Assembly (NCBI GenBank): GCA_965246875.1
Contig: CBDFFU010000003.1
Span: 1,054,001 to 1,118,000 of the forward strand
Direction of reading: 5' to 3'
Length of the DNA stretch: 64,000 nt
From: DASWYT01 sp965246875
GTDB taxonomy: Bacteria; Pseudomonadota; Alphaproteobacteria; Micavibrionales; SZUA-601
Below the pieces are notes generated by a model. The model did no database searches. It had not been told where the DNA came from and saw only the letters and a program-made list of their open reading frames with translations. This document shows, in pieces, positions 42,888 through 50,555 of the stretch. The position numbers were made by a program, and so were the translations under genes. The first letter of the stretch is position 1. Every line of letters begins with the position of its first letter.

Positions 42888-43529
42888 CTAGGCAGGGGTT
42901 ACAGGTCGCCATGCGGGTGTTGCTGGTCGTGAGGCGATTACCGTTTCCGCCAGTTGTTTATCGCGGTCAAAGTCTCTGCAGGTTGCTGTTCCATAGTAAT
43001 ACGTTTGTTTGTTTGCGCCGTTGATTTTCTGGCAAGCCAATAACAACGTGTCGCAATCGGGATGCTGTTGCAGATGGTCCAGATAGTTCTGTACAGACAC
43101 ATGGCAAACAGGCTGCAAAATATAGGGTGTCTGGTCGGGATGCGCGCAGCAGGCCAACAGATCCAGGACGTAGGTATCATCAACGACCAAAAACGCATGA
43201 GGTTCGATCTGATTGTGCGTTGCGTCGCATACCACGCCACCGCTAAAATAGGTTACGTCGAACGGCGCTGTTTCAAAAGCACGCAAGCCCAGCATCGACA
43301 CTTCGCTGCAGACAGCGAAGCCATCGGCAAACGCTTGGCTCAGCGGCATACCGTTGACGCGCAAGTCATTGGCGTCATCAGCATGCGCCAAAAATTTCGG
43401 ATAAACGTCGTAAAGGCTGTCACGGAAGCAATTGATATGGCTGACAAGGTCCTGGACGCGATCCGCAGGTTTTTCTGTGCAGGTCAGGGCGTTGCATTTT
43501 GCACGATAGACGTCAAAAAAACGTGACAT
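42888..43529 (-). CDS. Orphan protein with Cys-His-Asp (transglutaminase-like) arrangement
   Basis: 213 residues, no signal peptide. Cys74 at the start of a hydrophobic helix (FAVCSEVSMLGLRAF), His111 in a strand (EPHAFLVVDD) and Asp123 (YVLDLLAC) have the order and spacing of the catalytic triad of transglutaminase-fold/papain-like enzymes. Overall family not recognised. Six further Cys are spread through the chain. If the triad is real it would be a protease, amidase or acyltransferase; in this genome it is also a plausible effector (inference). Two small reading frames lie upstream. Confidence 0.65.
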   Translation of the reverse strand: MSRFFDVYRAKCNALTCTEKPADRVQDLVSHINCFRDSLYDVYPKFLAHADDANDLRVNGMPLSQAFADGFAVCSEVSMLGLRAFETAPFDVTYFSGGVVCDATHNQIEPHAFLVVDDTYVLDLLACCAHPDQTPYILQPVCHVSVQNYLDHLQQHPDCDTLLLACQKINGANKQTYYYGTATCRDFDRDKQLAETVIASRPATPAWRPVTPA

Positions 43530-43564
43530 GCGCGGATAATCCGCAACTATATGAACATCATTGG

Positions 43565-43708
43565 CTACGTCTCGATATGACCATCAAGCCATGTCATTTC
43601 ATATAGCTGACTGCCGACAAGGACTTCCGCAAAATCAGGGATGGATTGAATAATGTGGTTGCTGTTATCAGCTGTCTGCCAGCTGTAAATCGGCCGATCG
43701 TCTCTCAT
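43565..43708 (-). CDS. Possible small protein of 47 residues
   Basis: An open frame from ATG 43708 to TAG 43565 in the otherwise empty 230 bases between the Cys-His-Asp orphan and the HAD hydrolase. The translation begins MRDDRPIYSWQTADNSN and ends LYEMTWLDGHIET: balanced composition with Trp, Tyr and Asp, unlike random sequence. No ribosome-binding site is obvious and no family recognised, so it may be spurious. Confidence 0.35.
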   Translation of the reverse strand: MRDDRPIYSWQTADNSNHIIQSIPDFAEVLVGSQLYEMTWLDGHIET

Positions 43709-43758
43709 ATACGCATTTTAACACGCGGGTATTAAATAGACATAAATAAAAACGCGGG

Positions 43759-44454
43759 TCACGCCGCGCGTTTGTAACTTGCAATCATCGGCAACAGGTC
43801 GCGCATGTCGCCAAAGACCCAGTCAGCGCCAAGGCTGGTCAGTTCCTTGGCATGGGCGGCTTTGTCCTCGACATGGGTAGCGCCGGTGAAGCCGAACACG
43901 GTCATGCCGGCGGCCTTGCCCGCTTTCACACCATTCAGGCTGTCTTCGACAACCAGGCAGTCAGCAGGAGCAACGCCCAGTTTGTCTGCGGCGTATAGAA
44001 AAATATCCGGTGCCGGTTTGCCCCGCGCCACGTCGACCGAGCTGTAAATATGATCGCCAAATGTCTGGCGCATGTGGATCAAATCCAGCGTGAAATGCAG
44101 CCGGTCATAGTCGCTGCCCGACGCGATCGCCATGGGAATGTTCAGGTTGGCCAACACATCTTCAATGCCCGCAATGGCTTTGAGCTGTTCGGTAAAGAGC
44201 TGCTTGCGTTCAACGTCACGCTTGGTCATGTCAATGTTGGCCCACACATCAAAACCCGCTTCAGCATTGATCGTATCATAAATGTGCTTTTTGCCTTGGC
44301 CACAAAACCGGCGCACAAACTCATTGGTTGAAATCGGAAAGCCGGCGTCAGTCAAGCTGCGCGCCGAATGCCCACACGCCAGATATTCACTATCCATCAA
44401 CACGCCATCACAATCCCAGAGGACGGCTTTGAAAGGGAGGTTAGTGTTTGTCAT
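43759..44454 (-). CDS. HAD family phosphatase (subfamily IA)
   Basis: 231 residues. Motif I LWDCDGVLMDSE, motif II MAIASGSDYDRL, a Lys in GKPAPDIFLY, and motif III VVEDSLNGVKAGKAAGM. The cap is helical, as in the beta-phosphoglucomutase/phosphoglycolate group; GKPAPDIFL and EDSLNGVKA are most like sugar-phosphate phosphatases. Substrate cannot be set from sequence. It starts 3 bases after murA, so it is cotranscribed with it. Confidence 0.9.
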   Translation of the reverse strand: MTNTNLPFKAVLWDCDGVLMDSEYLACGHSARSLTDAGFPISTNEFVRRFCGQGKKHIYDTINAEAGFDVWANIDMTKRDVERKQLFTEQLKAIAGIEDVLANLNIPMAIASGSDYDRLHFTLDLIHMRQTFGDHIYSSVDVARGKPAPDIFLYAADKLGVAPADCLVVEDSLNGVKAGKAAGMTVFGFTGATHVEDKAAHAKELTSLGADWVFGDMRDLLPMIASYKRAA

Positions 44455-44457
44455 GGC

Positions 44458-45777
44458 TTACTCCGCCGCTTTTGGTTCGTCGGTATCCGATACGCGTTCG
44501 ATATCAGCGCCCAGCAAGCGGAATTTTTCTTCCAGGCGTTCATAACCGCGGTCGAGGTGATAGATGCGGCTGACATTTGTTTCGCCTTCGGCGACGAGGC
44601 CGGCCAGGATCAATGCAATTGAGGCACGCAAGTCTGTCGCCATCACGGGCGCGCCGGTCAGTTTCTTCATACCATGTACTGTTGCGGTATTACCGGCGAT
44701 AGAAATATTGGCACCCATCCGCGCCAGTTCCGGCACATGCATAAAGCGGTTTTCGTAGATGGTTTCCGTGATGGTGCTATCGCCGTCCGCCATGCACATC
44801 AACGCCATGAGTGGCGATTGCAGATCGGTCGCCAGGCCTGGGAACGGCGCGGTCGAGGCACTGACAGCTTTGATGGTGGTGCCGGGTTCAACCCAGACGT
44901 GCAAACCATCTGGTGTCTGTTCAATCTTGGCACCGGCTTCGACGACTTTATCGGTAAAGGCTTTGATATGATCGATATTGCCGCCCTTGATTAACAAGTC
45001 ACCGCCGGTAATGGCAGCAGCAATGACATAGGTGCCGGTTTCAATGCGGTCACAGACTGTGGCGTGTGTTGCACCGTGCAGTTTGTCGACGCCTTCGATC
45101 GTGATTGTCTCGGTGCCCAAACCAGAAATTTTCGCGCCCATTTTATTGAGCAGATCACCCAGGTCTTTGATCTCCGGCTCGCGTGCGGCGTTATTGATAG
45201 TTGTTGTGCCTTTGGCGAGAACTGCCGCACACAAGGCGTTTTCGGTGCCGCCATTGGTGACTTTCGGGAAATCGATGGTACCACCGCGCAAACCGCCTTC
45301 GGGCGCGCGGGCGATAATATAGCCGTTGTCGATGGTGATCGTGGCACCCAATGCTTCCAGTGCCATCATGTGCAGGTCAAGCGGGCGCGCGCCAATGGCG
45401 CAACCGCCGGGCAGGGATACTTCGGCATAGCCATTGCGGCCCAGCAAGGGACCCAGCGTATTGATGCTGGCGCGCATTTTACGGACCAGTTCGTAATCGG
45501 CATGCGCGCTGGCGATCTCCGGGGTGTGAAAGGTGATGACCTGGCCATAGGGGCCTTGTGACGCGGAAGCATCACCGTCCAGCGTGATTTTCGTTCCCAG
45601 ATCGGCCAGCAAATTAGAGAGGGTGCGCACATCAGTCAGGTCTGGCACATTTTGCAAGGTCACGGGCTGATCGGTCAGCAAGGTGGCACACATCAGTTTC
45701 AGCGCCGAGTTTTTGGCGCCCGAAATATGAACAGTACCAGACAGGCGTTTGCCGCCGCGCAGCGAGATTTTATCCAT
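44458..45777 (-). CDS. murA: UDP-N-acetylglucosamine 1-carboxyvinyltransferase
   Basis: 439 residues. EPSP-synthase-like fold with substrate-binding GAKNSALKLMCATLL near the start, the catalytic loop SLPGGCAIGARPLDLH containing the active Cys126 (fosfomycin target), and FPGLATDLQSPLMAL. Commits UDP-GlcNAc to peptidoglycan synthesis. The active Cys is kept, so it should be fosfomycin sensitive in principle. Full length, upstream of a HAD phosphatase in the same unit. C-terminal tail DTDEPKAAE is acidic. Confidence 0.97.
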   Translation of the reverse strand: MDKISLRGGKRLSGTVHISGAKNSALKLMCATLLTDQPVTLQNVPDLTDVRTLSNLLADLGTKITLDGDASASQGPYGQVITFHTPEIASAHADYELVRKMRASINTLGPLLGRNGYAEVSLPGGCAIGARPLDLHMMALEALGATITIDNGYIIARAPEGGLRGGTIDFPKVTNGGTENALCAAVLAKGTTTINNAAREPEIKDLGDLLNKMGAKISGLGTETITIEGVDKLHGATHATVCDRIETGTYVIAAAITGGDLLIKGGNIDHIKAFTDKVVEAGAKIEQTPDGLHVWVEPGTTIKAVSASTAPFPGLATDLQSPLMALMCMADGDSTITETIYENRFMHVPELARMGANISIAGNTATVHGMKKLTGAPVMATDLRASIALILAGLVAEGETNVSRIYHLDRGYERLEEKFRLLGADIERVSDTDEPKAAE

Positions 45778-45867
45778 GAGTATGCAACCAGTCAGAGTGA
45801 AGAAATGTGTCCGCGACAGTACCGCGCTTTGGCGGGGCTGTCACCCTGTTATTGCAAGTCAGCTAAA

Positions 45868-45900
45868 TTGAACATCATGCGAAAATGGCATGATGTTCAA
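45868..45900 (-). terminator. Perfect 13-bp hairpin at the end of the deaminase gene
   Basis: TTGAACATCATGC (45868-45880) and GCATGATGTTCAA (45888-45900) pair perfectly over a seven-base loop; the right arm includes the stop codon of the gene ending at 45897. On the minus strand only TTTAGC follows, so termination may be weak or Rho assisted. Confidence 0.6.
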
Positions 45901-46382
45901 GCGGTTCCGTCCGTCTTAATGCCAGACCGTGCATCGTAACGATTAGCCAAGCCGTTATCATCCATCATGACAACAGTCACACCAGCTTCAGTAAACATGG
46001 AGCCTGCCAGATCAATCGTGTCTTTCCAGTTTTCTGTCTCACCGGCAAAACTGTAGATCGTTTTGATACCGGACTGAATAATGCTGGCAGCACACCGGGC
46101 GCACGGGTGATAAGGCCAGATATACAGCGCATAACCATGCAGGGGTTCACGGGCGTGGAGGATAGCGTTCATTTCGGCATGGACGACCATTTCATTTTTC
46201 AAGGCTTTGTCGGCGTAACGCGCGTCGTCATCAGCCACACCACGGGCGAAGCCGTTGAAACCGAGGCTGGCCACCGTTTTATCGGGCCGCACCACAACCG
46301 CGCCGACCTTTTTTGACGGATCACGCGACCATTGCGCCACCTGTGCCGCCAATTCCAGAAACCGCAAATGCCAGTGGTTCAT
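45897..46382 (-). CDS. dCMP/cytidine deaminase family protein
   Basis: 161 residues. Zinc site VVHAEMNAIL (His-Glu) and PCARCAASIIQSG (two Cys), preceded by SKKVGAVVVRPD. The arrangement and length are those of deoxycytidylate deaminase-like proteins, which convert dCMP to dUMP; other cytosine nucleotides cannot be excluded. The C-terminus is short. Its stop lies inside a perfect hairpin. Divergent from the MarR gene with about 190 bases of upstream DNA, in which I see only one DnaA-like TTATCCACC. Confidence 0.88.
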   Translation of the reverse strand: MNHWHLRFLELAAQVAQWSRDPSKKVGAVVVRPDKTVASLGFNGFARGVADDDARYADKALKNEMVVHAEMNAILHAREPLHGYALYIWPYHPCARCAASIIQSGIKTIYSFAGETENWKDTIDLAGSMFTEAGVTVVMMDDNGLANRYDARSGIKTDGTA

Positions 46383-46571
46383 CTCTGTTTATCCCTATAG
46401 TTTTATTTATTTTTTACTGGACAGGCCAGAAATGTAAAGTCAGACAGAGGGAAACACACAGAGTTTGTAAAATTCAATGGTTAACTGATTAAAGTTTTAA
46501 ATAGAGTTGTTGCAAATTTACGATGTCCTTTTATGATCAATTCGTTATCCACCCTTTGAAAGCCGACTCCG

Positions 46572-47096
46572 ATGAAGACTTATTATGATACCGTGCAGAT
46601 GATTGAACGTATGCACCGTCATTTCCTGAGTGTTTTAAAGATCGAGCTGGAAAAACTGGGCATCCAAGACATCAATAACATGCAGGCTTTGATCCTGTAC
46701 AATATCGGCAAAGACGATCTGACGGTCGGCGAATTGACCGTACGCGGGTATTATTTGGGATCGAACGTGTCGTATAACGTCAAGAACATGGTCGAGAATG
46801 GCTATCTGGTACAGGAACGCTCCAAGCATGACAAACGCTCGATCCGCGTGAAATTGTCGGACAAGGGATCATTGCTGAAAGACAAAATTACGGCGATTTT
46901 TGAACGCCACGCGGCCGAGTTAAAGTCACAGATGGCGATCGATGAAGAAGCGTTGGAACAGGTCAATGAACGGATGCGGTTGCTGGAACGCTTCTGGGCC
47001 GCGCGCAGTACACCGGCTGCCATGATGATTACGGGCTACGATCTGCCGCCAGCGGCCCCTACATTGGCTGCAAAATCTGGCAAGAAATCTGTTTAA
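46572..47096 (+). CDS. MarR family winged-helix transcriptional regulator
   Basis: 174 residues. N-terminal dimerisation helix, then a winged helix (QALILYNIGKDDLTVGELTV; SNVSYNVKNMVENGYLVQER) and wing SKHDKRSIRVKLSDKG. It resembles the LdtR-type MarR regulators of alphaproteobacteria, which control an L,D-transpeptidase and stress traits, but no such target is next to it. A candidate for one of the palindromes seen in this window, without evidence for any one of them. Confidence 0.88.
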   Translation: MKTYYDTVQMIERMHRHFLSVLKIELEKLGIQDINNMQALILYNIGKDDLTVGELTVRGYYLGSNVSYNVKNMVENGYLVQERSKHDKRSIRVKLSDKGSLLKDKITAIFERHAAELKSQMAIDEEALEQVNERMRLLERFWAARSTPAAMMITGYDLPPAAPTLAAKSGKKSV

Positions 47097-47160
47097 AACT
47101 GTTGACGACATATGATCGCAACAATAGTGTTTTGATTATGTTTTTATAATCGGGGTTCTC

Positions 47161-47529
47161 ATGTTTAAGCTTTTCAACGACGACGTGACAACTATTACGC
47201 AAATTATGCCGGATATTTCGTCAGATCATGTTATTGGCTTACCCGAAACGGAAACTGGACGGCTTTTGCCTTTGATTCACAAGGTATACAGAACTGAAGG
47301 CTATTCAGACATTGATCAGTATCTGGTTCAAGTCAGCGAACCCCAGTGTTTTCACGACAAGGCTATGAATATTGTCATGGCAGCATTAGGCCATCCATTT
47401 TGGGCAACGACGCGCTCCGAGCCTATTATTGCTTATTGGCTTGACCCTGTCGGTGATGATTTGAACACATTTAAAGTTATTGGTACAGAACATGATAAAT
47501 CAATTGACCTGGTGCAACGCATTGCATGA
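47161..47529 (+). CDS. Conserved-looking small protein, unknown function
   Basis: 122 residues starting MFKLFNDD; soluble. A segment of alternating hydrophobic and polar residues (NIVMAALGHPFWATTRSEPIIAYWLDPVGDD) suggests a mixed alpha/beta fold. No family recognised. A TTGACG-N17-TAGTGT promoter can be read at 47102-47130. Its stop overlaps the start of the next gene (ATGA), so the two are coupled. Confidence 0.65.
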   Translation: MFKLFNDDVTTITQIMPDISSDHVIGLPETETGRLLPLIHKVYRTEGYSDIDQYLVQVSEPQCFHDKAMNIVMAALGHPFWATTRSEPIIAYWLDPVGDDLNTFKVIGTEHDKSIDLVQRIA

Positions 47530-47723
47530 TCGATACAAAACCCGGAGAGGTTTTATTTGAATTCAAACGTTTGGGCGCGTATGTTAAAGTTACGGCTTTG
47601 CATCCAGCTAGCTTGACTGAGGTCACAATTACAGGTGATGCCAAGGCAGCACAGCAACATTTGCAATTGCTTGCCTTGAACAAATTAAAGCTGGCATTGA
47701 AAAAAATTTCAGAAAAAACATGA
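47526..47723 (+). CDS. Small conserved alphaproteobacterial protein
   Basis: 65 residues: GEVLFEFKRLGAYVKVTALHPASLTEVTITGD, then a helix (QQHLQLLALNKLKLALKKI). I have the impression of a small uncharacterised family common in alphaproteobacteria (FEFxRxGxYVKVxA...TEVxIxG), but cannot name it with certainty. No signal peptide. Coupled to the preceding gene by a 4-base overlap; convergent with the MazG-like gene. Confidence 0.7.
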   Translation: MIDTKPGEVLFEFKRLGAYVKVTALHPASLTEVTITGDAKAAQQHLQLLALNKLKLALKKISEKT

Positions 47724-47746
47724 AGACTTTTTATTAAATCTATATT

Positions 47747-48259
47747 TTATAATGAATACTGGAATAATCTTTCTATCGCATTGACTTGTACAAAACCGCC
47801 GCCGTGTTCTGCCAATTGATGGTGGACCTGATAAATCTGTGTCAGCGTGTCAGGCCAGTTGATGTTATTACAAAGAGCAATATTGCGTGTCATATCGGTC
47901 ATCAACCGTGTTAACCGCATGCTGGGTGGATCCACAGCAAAGAAATTTCGGTCTTTCGCCTCCATAAAGGCGATAATCGACAGGCACTCTTCCAGCATTT
48001 CTCCCTGGCGTGATGGTGGCGGCAAATGGGTTGGACATTGATCGGACTGGCGCAAGAAATGTGCCGTGACCGGTGACCAGCCGGTCAAGGCATAAAGCCC
48101 CAAATGAAACGTATCGTGATAGCGGTAAAAATCGTTGACATAGCTATTGTCATCCAGCGGATCGCCCCATTGCATAGCGCCAAGTTTTACCGTGACCTGT
48201 GGCCGCACCATGGTATTATCCATGTGTTCCGTAAATGAAAATATCAGCGGCGATGTCAT
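47747..48259 (-). CDS. MazG C-terminal-like domain protein
   Basis: 170 residues. The segment FYRYHDTFHLGLYALTGWSPVTAHFL followed by EECLSIIAFMEAKDRNFF resembles the C-terminal helical domain found in some MazG-type nucleotide pyrophosphohydrolases (YRxHDxFH..LGWSPV.....EE...). The usual MazG EExxE metal motif is only partly present, so it may be a regulator or an enzyme with a different site. No signal peptide. Its start faces the recA promoter region. Confidence 0.6.
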   Translation of the reverse strand: MTSPLIFSFTEHMDNTMVRPQVTVKLGAMQWGDPLDDNSYVNDFYRYHDTFHLGLYALTGWSPVTAHFLRQSDQCPTHLPPPSRQGEMLEECLSIIAFMEAKDRNFFAVDPPSMRLTRLMTDMTRNIALCNNINWPDTLTQIYQVHHQLAEHGGGFVQVNAIERLFQYSL

Positions 48260-48302
48260 CCGTTATCTCTAACAGAACTTCAGCTAAGATTGAATAATTC
48301 GC

Positions 48303-48342
48303 TTGACACCCACACTAAATTGCAATAGAACAAAACAAGAAC
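48303..48342 (+). promoter_or_regulatory. recA promoter with alphaproteobacterial LexA box
   Basis: TTGACA (48303-48308) is followed after 17 bases by TAGAAC; overlapping the -10 is GAACAAAACAAGAAC (48328-48342), i.e. GAAC-N7-GAAC, the reverse complement of the GTTC-N7-GTTC SOS box of alphaproteobacteria. LexA bound here would block polymerase. Confidence 0.85.
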
Positions 48343-48455
48343 AAATAAATCTGCCGGAACGGGCTTTTTATTGCTGGGCTTCACGTTAAGTCACAATAAA
48401 TCGGCCTTTATCGCTGGAATTTTGTCCCATTGTCTTTAAACAAGGAATTGCACTC

Positions 48456-49532
48456 ATGGCTACAACCTCTACTGCCGAGCGTCCAATGGATAAACAAAAA
48501 GCTCTCGACTCCGCTTTGTCACAAATTGAGCGCGCCTTTGGTAAAGGCTCGATCATGAAGCTTGTGAATGGCGAAGACAGCAAACTCGATATTGAGGCCA
48601 TTTCAACTGGCTCCATCTCGCTCGACATCGCGTTGGGCATCGGTGGTGTGCCACGTGGCCGGGTTATTGAAGTATTCGGTCCAGAAAGTTCCGGCAAAAC
48701 GACGCTCGCCCTGCATATTATTGCTGAGGCCCAAAAGACGGGTGGTGTTTGCGCTTTTGTTGACGCGGAACATGCGCTTGACCCGATCTACGCCAACAAG
48801 CTTGGCGTGAAGATGGACGAGTTGTTGGTGTCACAGCCGGACAACGGTGAACAGGCGCTTGAAATTACGGATACGCTGGTGCGCTCTGGCGCGATCGACG
48901 TTCTGGTTGTCGACTCTGTTGCCGCCCTCACACCACGCGCCGAGATCGAAGGCGAAATGGGTGACAGCCACATGGGTTTGCAAGCCCGTTTGATGTCACA
49001 GGCTCTGCGTAAACTGACCGGTACGATTTCCAAATCGCGTACGACGGTCGTTTTTATCAACCAGATCCGTATGAAAATCGGCGTCATGTTTGGTAATCCG
49101 GAAACGACAACGGGTGGTAATGCGCTGAAATTCTACGCTTCCGTCCGTCTGGATATCCGCCGCATTGGTGCGATCAAGGATCGTGAAGAAGTGGTTGGCA
49201 ATCAGACCCGCGTGAAAGTGGTGAAGAACAAGGTTGCCCCGCCATTCCGTCAGGTCGAATTCGACATCATGTACGGCGAAGGCATTTCCAAGCTGGGTGA
49301 ATTGGTCGATCTGGGTGTTCAAGCCAATATCGTCGACAAGTCTGGCGCGTGGTTCTCCTATAACGGCGAACGTCTGGGGCAGGGCCGTAACAATTCCAAG
49401 CAGTTCCTGAAAGACAATCCGGCGATTGCCAATGAGATTGAAGCGAAGATCCGCGCGCAATCTGGCACTGTGGCTAACGCCATGATGACCGGTAAGGGCG
49501 ATGACAGCGAACCGGCGGCTAACGACGAATAA
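48456..49532 (+). CDS. recA: Recombinase RecA
   Basis: 358 residues, full length. Walker A GPESSGKTT, MAW region around DVLVVDSVAALTPRAEIEGE, loop L1 MGLQARLMSQALRKLTG, loop L2 FINQIRMKIGVMFGNPETTTGGNALKFYAS. Forms filaments on single-stranded DNA, catalyses strand exchange and triggers LexA self-cleavage. SOS control is supported by the LexA box at 48328. Monocistronic with a strong terminator at 49615. Confidence 0.98.
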   Translation: MATTSTAERPMDKQKALDSALSQIERAFGKGSIMKLVNGEDSKLDIEAISTGSISLDIALGIGGVPRGRVIEVFGPESSGKTTLALHIIAEAQKTGGVCAFVDAEHALDPIYANKLGVKMDELLVSQPDNGEQALEITDTLVRSGAIDVLVVDSVAALTPRAEIEGEMGDSHMGLQARLMSQALRKLTGTISKSRTTVVFINQIRMKIGVMFGNPETTTGGNALKFYASVRLDIRRIGAIKDREEVVGNQTRVKVVKNKVAPPFRQVEFDIMYGEGISKLGELVDLGVQANIVDKSGAWFSYNGERLGQGRNNSKQFLKDNPAIANEIEAKIRAQSGTVANAMMTGKGDDSEPAANDE

Positions 49533-49611
49533 GATCGTTTCCCGTTAACAGGATCGATTGTGCTGTACCGGTTCTGTTCACAGACCTTGCGAGAGGGACC
49601 GCATAATTGAT

Positions 49612-49641
49612 AAAGGGAGCCAGCGATGGCTCCCTTTTTTT
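49612..49641 (+). terminator. Intrinsic terminator of recA
   Basis: AAAGGGAGCC-AGCGAT-GGCTCCCTTT, 10-bp stem with a continued T run (seven T). It may also end the convergent gene at 49652 in the other direction. Confidence 0.9.
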
Positions 49642-49651
49642 CTATTCAATA

Positions 49652-50413
49652 TTATTCTGGCTGTAATTTCTCTTTTACGGCTTTTATTTGATGTATTTTA
49701 AGCGTTTGAGCATCTCGCTCTTTCCAATGATAAGGCGTTAAAGTGTCAAGTGCTGTAATAATAAACCTGCCAACGGCTGATTTGGATAATTCTATTCGAG
49801 CATATTCTTTATTTTCATCATCTACTTGAATATCCGATAAAACTTCTGCCGTGCGGTCATCGGGTGCCCAAGATAATTGTAAGATTTGCAATCGACCCTG
49901 TTCATCCGACGTTTCAATTTGCGTAGGCTTGTCGCTTCCTTCATTGTAGTAGCTTAAAATCACATAACCAGTAAAAGGGTCGACTCTGTTACTGAACGTT
50001 TTTCGATCAAATTGATACATATCGATGCCAAGTAGGTTTCCTGTTTCCGGTTCGAAGTTCCGTGTTTCGCCATGGCGCTGAAATTTGCCGTCGACGACAA
50101 AACCGCTTGGCTTGTTCATCAAATCCTTGCGATTTATAGGGGTAACAATGCCTGCGCCCTGTGATGTAACCTGATCATCATTATCATAAATTGTAATGGT
50201 AGCATCTTTCACATTATCATTTTCAATGTTAAATATGCTATTTATATTAATAACCGAATAGCGGCCATCTGCATGAAATATACGTTCTGAAGACAGATAG
50301 CGTTTGCGGTAGTAATTGATCTGAACAAGGTGTCCCTCTTTTTTCTCTTGTTCAACCATCATATCACCCTCGTTGGATAACGTAACGATGTGCTTCGTAT
50401 CCGTTGTAATCAT
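49652..50413 (-). CDS. Orphan protein, beta-rich, unknown function
   Basis: 253 residues from ATG 50413, with AGGAG eight bases upstream; the longer start (50494) reads through the promoter and is rejected. AT-rich. Soluble, acidic, no signal peptide; strand-turn pattern (LVQINYYRKRYLSSERIFHADGRY; TITIYDNDDQVTS) like the orphan at 17186, but without clear alignment. No family recognised. Has its own TTGACA promoter and stands alone between recA and alaS, so it is an accessory gene between core genes. Confidence 0.68.
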   Translation of the reverse strand: MITTDTKHIVTLSNEGDMMVEQEKKEGHLVQINYYRKRYLSSERIFHADGRYSVININSIFNIENDNVKDATITIYDNDDQVTSQGAGIVTPINRKDLMNKPSGFVVDGKFQRHGETRNFEPETGNLLGIDMYQFDRKTFSNRVDPFTGYVILSYYNEGSDKPTQIETSDEQGRLQILQLSWAPDDRTAEVLSDIQVDDENKEYARIELSKSAVGRFIITALDTLTPYHWKERDAQTLKIHQIKAVKEKLQPE

Positions 50414-50444
50414 GGTATGTCTCCTGAATAGATTGTTTGACTGC

Positions 50445-50472
50445 ATATTAAAAGTTTTTATCTTTATGTCAA
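50445..50472 (-). promoter_or_regulatory. Consensus promoter of the orphan gene at 49652-50413
   Basis: On the minus strand TTGACA (50472-50467), 16 bases, TAATAT (50450-50445), with the -35 context ATTGACATAA; 32 bases before the start codon. Confidence 0.65.
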
Positions 50473-50555
50473 TAATTAATATTATGGCTGACAAATTCTT
50501 ATTTGCCCGTGTATAACATTAAAAACCTTATGATTAACCGTTTCCAGGCCGCCCG

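Noticed and set aside
46544..46552. DnaA box-like TTATCCACC as a sign of a replication origin
   Set aside because: A single near-match, without a cluster of boxes or an AT-rich unwinding region.
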